A stretch of DNA of 64,000 bases from Candidatus Poribacteria bacterium (GTDB lineage Bacteria; Poribacteria; WGA-4E; JAJDTR01): positions 1 to 64,000 of the forward strand of contig JAPPIK010000015.1 in assembly GCA_028820655.1 (NCBI GenBank), written 5' to 3'. The notes under the pieces are model-generated. The model was given only the letters and a program-made list of their open reading frames with translations, was not told where the DNA came from and did no database searches. Shown one piece after another: positions 26,416-35,145 of the stretch. How positions within the stretch are numbered: position 1 is the first letter of the stretch; every line of letters starts with the position of its first letter. Both the position numbers and the translations under genes were made by a program.

Positions 26416-28425
26416 GTGGCCCAAGACAGCAAGTCAAATGTGGTACTGGCAGAGATCGATCTGTCTGAATGCGCGGCAGGCAAAATCCTGGACTATCGCG
26501 AGCCGGATAAACGCGTGGAGGAGAAGGTTTTCAAGGGCTGGAACAATGCCCTGGAATGGGGCCCCAAGCAGGGGAAACGGCCAAGTTCCTATCGGGTGGT
26601 TCGGGATGGGGAGGTGCCGGTGCTGGAACATCACAACAAAACCGGGCGCTGCCTTACAACAGGGGAGCCGCTGTGGGCGGATTACACAGTGGAGGCCTTT
26701 GTTCGGCAACTGAACGCGTTTACCCAGCCGAACAATGACGAACCACACGCCATTGTGGGCCTCTCAGGCCTGATGGTGCGATATCAGGATCTGCGGCGGT
26801 ATTATATCTTCGCCATAGAGGGATATGAGCGCTTTGTGCTGTATCGCCGTGAGGATGAGGCATGGACCATGCTCGCCGATTACCGGGATGGGGTGGACCG
26901 AAGTCGGTATTACCACCTGAGGGCGGTGTGCGAAGAAGAGCGGTTGGCGTGCTACGTGGATGGAAAGCAAATATTTGTCGCCTATGACGAGAAGTTTCAG
27001 ACGGGCAAGGTTGGCATCCGGACCAACACGCGCAGCCGGATGTATGGGGTACGGGTTACCGCGTCGGAGCCCGCCCGGGCGGCATACGCAAGCCGTCAGA
27101 GTGCCTATGACCGGGAGGTAGCGGAGGCAGCGGAAAAATACCCGAAGCCGGTGCTGTGGAAGCGGATCGACGTAAGCGAATACTGGCCTTGCGAGGTGCG
27201 GTTGGGAGATTTCCGTGGGGCCGGGAAGAAGGAGATCGTGCTGCAGCAGGAGACGGAATCGGGCATTCGGGTGGTGTGCCTGGATGCGGAGGGAGAAAAG
27301 CAGTGGGATCAGGTGTATGCCGCGGCGGCGGGTTTAGATAAAAAACACAAGGTAGTACACGATCTGGATGGGGACGGTGTGGAGGACTTTATTGGGGTCG
27401 AAGGGGATCTGCTGCGGATGGTCAGTGGACGGACAGGCGAGGTAACGGCCGAGACAGAACTGCCAAAGACAGGGCCGTATCGCGGGTATCGGGGAAAGAG
27501 CGTGAGGACGTGTTTGCACAAGCTAGGAGCCTTGTGGCCGTGCCGAATTCGCAAGACTGAGAAGGCGCAGGATCTGATCTTGAGGGATGGCGACGGCGAG
27601 GGAACCGGGTACTCCATCTGGGCCTACGATGAGGCCTTGAATCTGCGGTGGCGTCAGGATGCGCACGAGTCGTGGTATGGGATGTACATGTGGTTCTATG
27701 ACGTGGACGGGGATGGCCGCGATGAGATCCTGCCGGGGTATCAGCTTTACGATGGGGACGGGAACCTCCTGTGGCTGATGGAAGGCGCGGAATACATCGA
27801 AGATTCAGGGGGGGCCGGGCATATCGATCACGCCGCGTTTGGGGAATTGGACGGCGATGAAAGCAATGGTCCCGAGATCGGGATTGCCGGCAGCGATCCG
27901 GGATTTTTCTTAGTGGATGCGCGCACCGGGGCGCTGTTGAGGCATCACCGGTTTGGACATGTGCAGGGTATCTATGCGGGGAATTTCCGGCCGGATCTGC
28001 CGGGTTTGGAAATGTGGATGGGGAATCGCTGGGAAAACTACGGGATCTTGAATCTGGTGAGCGGCAAGGGAGATCCGCTGACGCGGTTCGAGCCCGACAC
28101 AATCAGCCAGGGGGGGCCGCCAGTGAACTGGACTGGCGACGGCGAAGAGCTGCTGTTCCTCTATTCTTCCAGGGAGGCGTTCGGCTTCTATGACGCGAAG
28201 GGCAGAAAGGTGGTGCGCCCGGTATGTGAAGGGCTGCCATTCGAGTGGGCATATGGGTTGACCGAGGATGTGGTGGGCGACGTTCGAGATGAAATTGTCT
28301 ATGCTCACGAGGGGGCCGTTTATATCGTAACGCAAGATCGTCCCTACCCTCCCGGCGAACGAATTTATGCGCCGGAGCGCAGGTTTGATATTTCGTTGCC
28401 GGGCTGGAAGTTGAATGAGGGTTAG
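26416..28425 (+). CDS. large jelly-roll plus beta-propeller protein (rhamnogalacturonan-lyase-like propeller)
   Basis: A 669-residue protein. Residues ~20-215 look like a concanavalin A-type fold (WADYTVEAFVRQL, IVGLSGLMVRYQDLRRYYIF, LACYVDGKQIFVAYD, GKVGIRTNTRSRMYGV). From ~240 on there are repeats of the form GD..G.GK.EIVL and YDVDGDGRDEI (calcium-binding VCBS/FG-GAP loops), as in the propeller of family 11 rhamnogalacturonan lyases, although catalytic identity is not shown. It starts with GTG after AAGGGGGCGAA. No clear signal peptide is visible. Base composition is richer in G than its neighbours, which may indicate transfer. Polysaccharide binding or cleavage is plausible. Confidence 0.65.
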   Translation: MAQDSKSNVVLAEIDLSECAAGKILDYREPDKRVEEKVFKGWNNALEWGPKQGKRPSSYRVVRDGEVPVLEHHNKTGRCLTTGEPLWADYTVEAFVRQLNAFTQPNNDEPHAIVGLSGLMVRYQDLRRYYIFAIEGYERFVLYRREDEAWTMLADYRDGVDRSRYYHLRAVCEEERLACYVDGKQIFVAYDEKFQTGKVGIRTNTRSRMYGVRVTASEPARAAYASRQSAYDREVAEAAEKYPKPVLWKRIDVSEYWPCEVRLGDFRGAGKKEIVLQQETESGIRVVCLDAEGEKQWDQVYAAAAGLDKKHKVVHDLDGDGVEDFIGVEGDLLRMVSGRTGEVTAETELPKTGPYRGYRGKSVRTCLHKLGALWPCRIRKTEKAQDLILRDGDGEGTGYSIWAYDEALNLRWRQDAHESWYGMYMWFYDVDGDGRDEILPGYQLYDGDGNLLWLMEGAEYIEDSGGAGHIDHAAFGELDGDESNGPEIGIAGSDPGFFLVDARTGALLRHHRFGHVQGIYAGNFRPDLPGLEMWMGNRWENYGILNLVSGKGDPLTRFEPDTISQGGPPVNWTGDGEELLFLYSSREAFGFYDAKGRKVVRPVCEGLPFEWAYGLTEDVVGDVRDEIVYAHEGAVYIVTQDRPYPPGERIYAPERRFDISLPGWKLNEG

Positions 28426-28445
28426 GGTAATCTGGATGATTTCTG

Positions 28446-28548
28446 TTGACATTTTGTTCACTGAGAAGCTCAAACATGGTACAATTCCGTGGGCGGGGAG
28501 CGTCGCACGCTCTTCTACAAGTATGTTCCTTTTGGCATGCACGTAGCG
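28446..28548 (+). pseudogene. fragment of a PhyH gene copied from the 17.3-18.4 kb paralog
   Basis: Reads DILFTEKLKHGTIPWAGS and then, after a small deletion that shifts the frame, YKYVPFGMH. This matches residues ~223-256 of the PhyH protein at 17335-18369 almost base for base. The rest of the gene is absent. The downstream ~90 bases are unassigned. Confidence 0.75.
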
Positions 28549-28666
28549 CCGTCGCCGGATTTGATCTTCCGAGCCACTGTAAGATCGAGCCAGAGATGAT
28601 TTTCCAGATCGATCCGGATCTGGCGCTCAGAATTATCCGCTAACGCGGGCCGCAAATCTAACACCA

Positions 28667-28716
28667 ACGCCCTTTGAGAAGCGAACCGATCCGCTTTTCA
28701 AAGGGCGTCTTTATTT
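28667..28716 (+). terminator. rho-independent terminator-like hairpin
   Basis: Arms ACGCCCTTTGAGAAGCG and CGCTTTTCAAAGGGCGT (one mismatch) around an eight-base loop, followed by CTTTATTT. It is well placed to end transcripts arriving from upstream and to insulate the metallophosphoesterase gene that starts ten bases later. Confidence 0.7.
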
Positions 28717-28725
28717 GAAGCAGCT

Positions 28726-29619
28726 ATGTCCGTTCGTTTTGTTTTTTTGACAGACAGTCATCACTACCCCGGTGCGCCGAAAGACTACGGGGCGCCGAAG
28801 ATGCTGACGCAAAGTAGAACCGTTCTGGATGCAATCGTGCCGGCGGTCAATCCTCTCAAACCCGACTTCATCGTTCACGGCGGGGACTTTCTATGCGGCG
28901 GCAGCTCCTTTGAGTTGCCGCGGACGACTTATCTGCAATCGATTGAGGAGGTCGCAGAGGTATTTTCCGGGTTCGAGGCGCCAACATATTACGTTCCGGG
29001 CAATCACGACTCAGATGCACAAAGCGGATCTTTTGAACCGTTCGCGGAAAGATTCCCCATCCCGGAAACAATCGATGTCGTTGATGCGGGGCCTCGTCTT
29101 CGACTCGCTCTCGCAAACATCTACCATCAGTGCGACCCTATCGAGGAAGGCAACGGCGTTTGGACCGACGCGCTTGACAACGGACTCCGTGAAGCAGCGG
29201 AACAAGCCTATGCCGATCGATGCGCGATATTGCTGGTACTCCATACATGGGTGCTGCGAGGCTACGAAGACCAGCCCGGCGTCCTCAGCGGCGCAGACCG
29301 TCTGCTGGAAACCGTGAAGGAGAGTCCCGCCATTGTCGCATTGTTCACGGGGCATAAGCACACAAACCGTATCCGGATGTACCGTGATTTCCTGGTCGTT
29401 GACACGGCATGCCTAATCGGTTTCCCGATGGGATTTCGGGAGATTCGACTCCAGGACGACGGATATTTTGTCACGCGGTTCCACCAACTGGATCTGCCAG
29501 AGCTTATCCAGGAATCGTACGACCGTTCCAGCGTAGAAACGAACGACGCCTGGCAGGGCGAGATTCATGATCGGGATACGGAAATCTTCTTGCCAAGACT
29601 CAGAGAAATTTGGCGCTAG
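28726..29619 (+). CDS. calcineurin-like metallophosphoesterase
   Basis: A 297-residue predicted phosphoesterase with the full dimetal motif series: FLTDSHHYPG (D-x-H, near residue 9), FIVHGGDFLCGG (G-D, near 53), YVPGNHDSDAQ (G-N-H-D, near 96), LLVLHTWVLRG (H, near 176) and LFTGHKHTNR (G-H-x-H, near 210). It is expected to cleave phosphomono- or diesters, but the substrate is not predictable. No signal peptide, so cytoplasmic. It is followed after 14 bases by the SDR gene on the same strand, so the two are probably co-transcribed. The ribosome site is weak. Confidence 0.85.
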   Translation: MSVRFVFLTDSHHYPGAPKDYGAPKMLTQSRTVLDAIVPAVNPLKPDFIVHGGDFLCGGSSFELPRTTYLQSIEEVAEVFSGFEAPTYYVPGNHDSDAQSGSFEPFAERFPIPETIDVVDAGPRLRLALANIYHQCDPIEEGNGVWTDALDNGLREAAEQAYADRCAILLVLHTWVLRGYEDQPGVLSGADRLLETVKESPAIVALFTGHKHTNRIRMYRDFLVVDTACLIGFPMGFREIRLQDDGYFVTRFHQLDLPELIQESYDRSSVETNDAWQGEIHDRDTEIFLPRLREIWR

Positions 29620-29633
29620 AAAAGGAGCAGCGA

Positions 29634-30326
29634 ATGAAAATTCTGGTCACCGGCGCCGCCGGTCGGGTGGGCTCGGCCGTTGTAAAAGGTTTGAAAGACA
29701 GGTATTCTCTGCGGGGTTTTGACCGCGTCCCGACGCCCGAACTCGAAGACGCAGTCGTTGGGGATATCACTGACTTCGATGGCGTCCTTATAGCCACGCG
29801 GGACATGGAGGCAGTGATTCACCTCGCGGGCAATCCGTCGAGCGGGGCGCCCTGGGAGGAGATACTCCCGAACAATTTCATCGGCACATACAATGTCTTT
29901 GAAGCGGCGCGGCAAAACGGCGTGCGACGAATCGCTTTCGCCAGTCGGGCCGGGCTGCTTGCGCCCTATCCCCAAGACGTCATGCGGACGGTTGATATGA
30001 CGCCGCGACCGGAGACCTACTATTCGATCAGCAAGGTGTTTGGGGAAAGTCTGGGGTATATGTACTCCGCGCGATTCGACATGGAATTTGTGGCGGTTCG
30101 GATTGGCAGTTTCAACCACGACGGTGACCTTCCCACACACCCGCATCAACTCAGTCACGGTGACGCGGCTCGTGTGTTCGAGCATGCTCTCACGCATCCC
30201 GGCGTGAAGTTCGAGGTTGTGTTTGGGGTTTCAGACAGTACCTGGCCGCTTTACGATTTAGAACACGGACGGCGCGTTATCAACTATCACCCGCAGGATA
30301 AGTCGGAGGCGGAGCCCGAGATTTGA
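29634..30326 (+). CDS. NAD-dependent epimerase/dehydratase, uronate-dehydrogenase-like SDR
   Basis: A 230-residue extended-SDR protein. N-terminal nucleotide loop VTGAAGRVGSAV (G-x-x-G-x-x-G), VIHLAGNPSSGAPWEEILPN, NVFEAARQNGVRRIAFASRA and the catalytic Y-x-x-x-K in ETYYSISKVFGES. The arrangement resembles bacterial uronate dehydrogenases (Udh), which oxidise glucuronate or galacturonate to aldarate lactones. It is slightly shorter than the usual ~265. The start at ATG 29634 has AGGAG seven bases upstream, preferred over the in-frame TTG. Uronate oxidation fits the sugar-acid dehydratases elsewhere in the window. Confidence 0.75.
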   Translation: MKILVTGAAGRVGSAVVKGLKDRYSLRGFDRVPTPELEDAVVGDITDFDGVLIATRDMEAVIHLAGNPSSGAPWEEILPNNFIGTYNVFEAARQNGVRRIAFASRAGLLAPYPQDVMRTVDMTPRPETYYSISKVFGESLGYMYSARFDMEFVAVRIGSFNHDGDLPTHPHQLSHGDAARVFEHALTHPGVKFEVVFGVSDSTWPLYDLEHGRRVINYHPQDKSEAEPEI

Positions 30327-30365
30327 CACCAGGCATCATCGGCGCGTTGGGGAAAAGGAGTTGCT

Positions 30366-30440
30366 ATGGACATTCTGATCATCGGCGCACACGATACATG
30401 GGCCGGATTGTCGTGCAGAGGCTGTTGGCTGACCTTTAAG
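30366..30440 (+). pseudogene. 5' stub of an NAD-binding (SDR-type) gene
   Basis: After GGAG, an ATG begins MDILIIGAH; with a one-base shift it continues YMGRIVVQRLLADL before a stop. This is the first ~22 residues of a Rossmann-fold protein, frameshifted and truncated. Confidence 0.4.
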
Positions 30441-30483
30441 TCGTTTCTGTTGATATAGAGACTATCGTGGAGGAATTAGAGCC

Positions 30484-31491
30484 GTGACTGAACCCATTAT
30501 AAAGACCACCGTGGTTGGCAGCTATCCTATACCGGCATGGCTGGCGGCCATGCCGTCAACGCCTAATCTTCATGACGCTATTCTGGTGGTGCTCAAGACG
30601 CAGGAATTAGCCGGTCTTGATCTACTGGCCGATGGCGAACTATCGCGCTTTAATATTATGCACCCCGAAACCAATGGTATGATTGACTATTTCATCGGTC
30701 CTATGGCCGGCATCAGCACACATTTGAGCCGAGAGGAATTGAGTACGTTTCGAACTCAGTCCGGCATGGCTTTTCGAGCACAACCGGCCGGCGTGGTACG
30801 AGACAGGATTGGGGAAGGGTTACTCAATTTGCCGGCCGCGTGGCAACTCGTTAAACCGTTAACCGGCCATCCCCTCAAGTTTACGCTGACCTCACCGTAT
30901 ATGCTGGCCAAGACTCTGCTCGACCAGCATTACCACGACCTGCCAACCCTAACAAACGAGATTGCTGAGGTGCTGCGCCGGCAAGTAGCCGAAATTGACG
31001 CTACGGTGATACAGATTGACGAAGCCAATTTAACTGGGCATCCCGAAGATGCAAGCTGGGCCTATAAACCTATCAATCATGTCCTCAATGCCGTCCAAGG
31101 CCAAAAGGGATTGCATTTATGCTTTGGAAACTACGGTGGACAAACCATTCAGCAAGGCTTCTGGCGTAATCTGCTGCCATTTCTCAATAATCTCGACGTC
31201 GATCACCTGATTCTTGAGTTTGCCCGTCGAGGCTTCGACGAGTTAGAGCTTTTCTGCGACTTACGCCAGGACATTGGCCTGGGAGTCGGCGTTATAGACA
31301 TCAAGGATAATGAAGTCGAGACCGTTGACGAAGTGGCTAAGAGCATTGAAAAGGCCGTCAAGGTGCTTGGTGCAGAGCGGGTGCGTTGGGTTCACCCAGA
31401 CTGCGGCTTCTGGATGTTACCGCGTAGCGTTGCCGACAAAAAAATGGAGAGCTTAGTTCGAGGCCGAGATCAATTTTTGGGGCGCATATGA
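30484..31491 (+). CDS. MetE C-terminal-domain-like (cobalamin-independent methionine synthase family) protein
   Basis: A 335-residue single-domain member of the MetE / UROD-fold methyltransferase group. [10 protein letters not shown] and [13 protein letters not shown] at the N-terminus, then the zinc-site series: [10 protein letters not shown] (H-x-C), [10 protein letters not shown] (Glu), and [13 protein letters not shown] (Cys). Complete MetE has an extra N-terminal folate domain (~750 residues in total), so this is a core-type enzyme of unknown methyl donor and acceptor. It starts with GTG; GGAGG lies ten bases upstream. The stop overlaps the start of the next (truncated) enolase-superfamily gene by four bases, indicating they formed an operon. 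Confidence 0.75.
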   Translation: MTEPIIKTTVVGSYPIPAWLAAMPSTPNLHDAILVVLKTQELAGLDLLADGELSRFNIMHPETNGMIDYFIGPMAGISTHLSREELSTFRTQSGMAFRAQPAGVVRDRIGEGLLNLPAAWQLVKPLTGHPLKFTLTSPYMLAKTLLDQHYHDLPTLTNEIAEVLRRQVAEIDATVIQIDEANLTGHPEDASWAYKPINHVLNAVQGQKGLHLCFGNYGGQTIQQGFWRNLLPFLNNLDVDHLILEFARRGFDELELFCDLRQDIGLGVGVIDIKDNEVETVDEVAKSIEKAVKVLGAERVRWVHPDCGFWMLPRSVADKKMESLVRGRDQFLGRI

Positions 31492-31808
31492 CTATTTCAC
31501 TTCTGGTTCTTGATCCGTACATTCTTAATATGAAAACGCGGATGCCGTTTCGCTACGGAATTGCCGTGATGACAGCGCTGCCCTGTCTATTTGTCCGTTT
31601 GACCGTGGAGATCGATGGTCAACCTGTTTATGGATTTTCATCTGATGGCTTAGCCCCTAAGTGGTTCACCAAGGATCCGGAGAGTCATTATCGTGATGAT
31701 ATTGCCGATATGCTGCGCGTTGTGCAACAAGCCTTCCGGCACGGACAGGAGATGGGAGGCACTGATACAATATTTGCCTTGTGGCGAGGTATTTATGACC
31801 GGCAACAG
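31488..31808 (+). pseudogene. truncated enolase-superfamily gene (N-terminal domain only)
   Basis: About 105 codons overlapping the MetE-like stop (ATGA). [40 protein letters not shown] and APKWFTKDP are typical of the N-terminal capping domain of a mandelate racemase/muconate lactonising-type group. The barrel that carries the metal ligands and catalytic residues is missing: the frame passes directly into a transposase tail at RTPAMAAG. Not functional as it stands. Confidence 0.65.
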
Positions 31809-31922
31809 CGTACCCCAGCAATGGCCGCTGGCATCACCGACTATCTGTGGACCATAGAACAACTGCTCAGGTTTCGCGCGCCACCTTGGCGGAAAACTAT
31901 ATCCCAAAACCTAGCAGTCTAG
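31806..31922 (+). pseudogene. 3' tail of a transposase-like gene, copy 2
   Basis: Reads [20 protein letters not shown] then [17 protein letters not shown] and stop. [11 protein letters not shown]...ELL is a recurrent C-terminus of IS1-type DDE transposases. The last 22 codons and ~45 bases beyond match 17010-17078. It replaced the 3' end of the enolase-superfamily gene, and the rest of the IS is gone. Confidence 0.5.
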
Positions 31923-32669
31923 ATGCAAAGCTCACTGATGGGAGTCTGTCCCAAAACGGGGAAAGTGCGCGTGGTAGAGAAGCCCAGTCACCTGAGCTTC
32001 TCCCCAGTTCGAACCCATCGTGCCCGATTCAGGCAATGGGCTCAAGACAGAATGGTTCGCCTCGAAAGGCTATCCTTCTCACGTTTGTCGCCGTTATTCA
32101 TTGAGGTTCTGATGACCTCATAACGTGTCGATGAAAAGGGGCATTCTGCCCAGCGTCCTTCCCTCTGCGAGCATTACTTCGCTTCTCCGGTACTATGACC
32201 CATCCGACAACCTGACAATCATCTTGGCTTCCTCGCTTTTACACTTGTTAGCCAATACTCAAAATTCGGAGAATTGTCAGGTTCTCCCACGTTTACCTAA
32301 GCTCGACTTTGTACAAAAGTACAAAGGCTGGGTTGTAGCGAGAACCGTACAACACCAAGCCCGTAGACGGGAATCAAGCGAGCGGATAGCGAGTGATCAA
32401 GTGACCGAATAGGGAACGCGATAGAACTCCCATAGAGATCCCCTTGCCCCGTCGTGATGGTACCGGAAGCCACTACCGACTTTTTCACAGATTAACCAAA
32501 AGAGCCAGATGGTTAAAATCTCACCCGCTTTTCTTCAACGCTTAATTGACATCGATTGTTATCCCACTTAAATGTACAAAGTCGAGCTTAGCGCTTCCGA
32601 CGGGAGTATGACAATCGAGTAGCTGAGGGCAAAATCGACTTTACGGGAGTCATACACCACCACATTTTC
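31923..32669. repeat. gene-free: IS scar and GATC-family repeats
   Basis: The first ~60 bases match the sequence after the 17 kb transposase tail. Bases 32369-32445 hold a composite GATC-family array in reverse orientation. 'tgtacaaagtcgagctta' sequences occur near 32300 (inverted) and 32574. No convincing gene. Confidence 0.5.
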
Positions 32670-33186
32670 CACTTGACGCCATCACGAATTTCGGGCACAT
32701 TAGGGGCAAAAACATCACCTTCGGCGCTTGGGTAGCGAAGACAGGCGACAATGTCGTTGTCTTGGCGCATGCGCTCCCCTCAATCTCGGATTCGGATCGG
32801 GGGCATGTGTCAATGATATTGCAGGCGATTTCGACGCGTTGCCATTCCTCGTGAAACCGATCGGATTGAGCGTGACAAAGTTCGGGCAGGTTAAACGCAC
32901 TGCGGTGCTCCAAAACTTCCCAAACCCGTTTTACCCGGAGACCTGTTTACCGTATCGATTGGCGGTCGATGCACCCGTGACCTTTCGCATCAAAAACCTG
33001 CGGGGGCAACTTGTCGGTGAGTGGAATGTCGGGGTCCAAAAAGCGGGGCGCTATCTGACGCGAGAAACCGCCGCCTATCGGAACGGCAAAGACGGAGTCG
33101 GAGAGACGGTTTCCAGCGGCGTCTATTACCACATGCTCTAATCCGGCTCGTTCCAAGCCACACCCAGAATGCTCCTTGTGGAATAG
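32670..33186 (+). pseudogene. decayed C-terminal part of an FG-GAP/sorting-domain protein
   Basis: A fifth, dispersed member of the family found at 0.4-8 kb, on the opposite strand. One frame reads NITFGAWVAKTGDNVVVLAH (last blade); after a frameshift near 32830 it continues FLVKPIGLSVTKFGQVKRTA then VLQNFPNPFYPETCLPYRL. A TAA interrupts at 33139-33141 before SGSFQATPRMLLVE. Key sorting residues are altered (NP to YP, TW to TC). Clearly dead; closest to paralog 4. Confidence 0.8.
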
Positions 33187-33508
33187 GACGGAGAAGATTT
33201 GCGATTTTGCCCCAAGCGGAGGTAGTTATTGGTTTATTTTCCGAAAAAATATGGTTAGTGTTGGGTGCCGGTGCGGTTGGAAGGGATCTCTATGGGATCT
33301 CTATCGCGGTCACTAACCGTTCCCTTGATCACTCGCTATCCACTCGCTTGATCACCTACGGGGTTGCAGGAATACCAATGCTCGGTTTCGGGGCGCGGTG
33401 CGAGAGAAAGAAATCAAGTTTTCAAGAAAAAACTTGATTTCGACGGTTTCGGCGTTCTAAAGACATTCGGATTTTCTGAACAATCTCCATCAAGTATGGA
33501 GGAGGGTA
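33187..33508. repeat. gene-free: GATC-family repeats and A/T hairpin
   Basis: A GATC-family composite at 33284-33356 (one copy partly duplicated: gggatctctatgggatctct) and the AAATCAAGTTTT / AAAACTTGATTT hairpin at 33409-33443, also seen at 8228-8262. The PhyH ribosome site GGAGGAGGG lies at the end. Confidence 0.6.
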
Positions 33509-34354
33509 ATGCTTGATAAACGCCATCTTCAACATTTGATAACCGGCGAACAGCTTCAACACTTCGATGAACAGGGTTATCTCATCCTGGAGGACGTTCT
33601 TCCGCAGGCCCTCGTGAAGGAACTCGAAGTACCCGTCGATCAGATTCATCAGGAATATCTGGATGAAAAAGGTCCGACGGCGCGGCATAGCAATTTCTTC
33701 TATCGCGATTTTCTCGGCAGGGATCCGCTGTTCGTCGACCTGCTGGATTGGTACAAGACCTTCCCGAAAGTTTGGGGAATTCTCGGATGGAACATCTACT
33801 CGTATCATTCCCACTTAATCGTGACGCCGCCGGGAAGCCCGGCGGAAGTCGATGATGTCGGGCTGCTTCGCTGGCATCAGGACAGTGGGCGCCTCACCAA
33901 AGACATGAAGATTCATCCCCCGCCGCGAATGGCATTTAAAATAGTGTACTGGCTGTCCGATTGCTCGGAACCGGGACGAGGAAATTTCTATATTGTTCCC
34001 GGAAGCCACCTTCGTGACACGATCAATAAACCCACCGACGGCTCTCTTCCCGAAGGCGCGATGCCGGTCTGTTGCAAGCCGGGCGATGCGGTCTTCTTTG
34101 ACGGACGGTTATGGCATTGTCGTAACAGCAACGAATCGGATATTACGCGGAAAGGGCTATTCATCGGATACGCTTTTCGGTGGATGCGCGCTATGGATCA
34201 CATTACGATTCCTCCAGAGATTTTCGACAGATGCGACCCAATCCGTCAACAACTGCTGGGCTATGCGGCGAGACCGGGAGGCCGCTTTTCAGGGCAGGAC
34301 AAGGATTCTCCGCTCAAAGTTTGGCTCGAAGAACACGGGGTTTTCATAGAGTAG
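33509..34354 (+). CDS. PhyH-family Fe(II)/2-oxoglutarate dioxygenase
   Basis: A 281-residue phytanoyl-CoA dioxygenase-superfamily enzyme with a canonical metal site: H123-Q-D125 in LLRWHQDSGR, distal H203 in GRLWHCRNSN, and 2-oxoglutarate arginine candidate R214. N-terminal DEQGYLILEDVLPQALVKEL and core VYWLSDCSEPGRGNFYIVPGSH are as expected. Substrate unknown. The ribosome site GGAGGAGGG directly precedes the ATG region, so the start is secure. It stands alone, flanked on both sides by repeat-rich DNA. Confidence 0.85.
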   Translation: MLDKRHLQHLITGEQLQHFDEQGYLILEDVLPQALVKELEVPVDQIHQEYLDEKGPTARHSNFFYRDFLGRDPLFVDLLDWYKTFPKVWGILGWNIYSYHSHLIVTPPGSPAEVDDVGLLRWHQDSGRLTKDMKIHPPPRMAFKIVYWLSDCSEPGRGNFYIVPGSHLRDTINKPTDGSLPEGAMPVCCKPGDAVFFDGRLWHCRNSNESDITRKGLFIGYAFRWMRAMDHITIPPEIFDRCDPIRQQLLGYAARPGGRFSGQDKDSPLKVWLEEHGVFIE

Positions 34355-34936
34355 ACAAGTGATGACAAACCACACATTTCATTGTGCCATCCATTTAGAT
34401 AGACAACTTTCCGACATCGCTCTTTGCAGGTACGGTGACATTGCTGATTAGATGTGCGCAAGTTGCGACCCATTCCCGTAAATTGGGCTTCTAACCCGAC
34501 ACTCCTTTAGAATGCATCGCAAACCGGGGCGGCGTACATTAATTCGACGAAATCTGCTCGCAGTGGATTGACAAATTCACGGCACACATGCGCATACGGC
34601 TTGGATCTTCCTAGCCAAACCGAGCAGGACCACAATTTACACTCGGAAAATCTCAAATCCTACTGTTAACAAAAGGTAGCAACGTGGGTAGAATAACTAT
34701 ACTTTTTGATGCCTTCGCGAGGGACGCCTTTGGTGATGTGGCAAACCTGGCGCCGTCTGACAATATGCTCACGGTAACTATCTTGTGGCGTCAACTGTCG
34801 ATTGAATATCTCATTCCCTGAATCAAGCACTGGCTCCGATGTTCCTTGATGGGCCTGGGACACATAGTTTGGCTGTACCCTGATAACCGCTGTCAAGTTG
34901 ACTCTTCTTCCCTTCCGCAACTTGGAACTTTTAGAT
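34355..34936. other. gene-free stretch
   Basis: A 119-codon minus-strand frame (34666-35025) crosses the promoter-leader element and has no family motif, so it is not called. No other structure was recognised here. Confidence 0.4.
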
Positions 34937-35140
34937 TGACAACTTAACATGTATGTGGTATATTTTAACATAGTCACCCCATGGCGACCGAACTTTTTTT
35001 TCTGTTGGCATCTTGTTAGCATCACGATTGCTGAAAACCCGCTCCTGCAAAGGGATTCTCCATCTTAAAGAATGCTAACACGCCGCTTAAATCAGCGTTC
35101 CGTTAGCATCTCTTAACCACTAAGTCGCTTCAAGGAGAAA
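34937..35140 (+). repeat. conserved promoter-plus-leader element, copy B
   Basis: Starts with a near-ideal promoter (TTGACA, 17-base spacer, TATATT) whose spacer contains ACATGTATGT. It is followed by a leader carrying GTTGGCATC, GTTAGCATC, the inverted AATGCTAAC and GTTAGCATC. Block order and spacing match copy A (8540-8766, minus strand). No open frame follows: the ATGGCGACC frame stops after 12 codons. The right end runs into a GATC-family repeat exactly as in copy A. Confidence 0.6.
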
Positions 35141-35145
35141 ATTCG

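Noticed and set aside
34666-35025. 119-codon minus-strand frame
   Set aside because: It crosses promoter-leader element B in antisense and has no recognisable motif or ribosome site.
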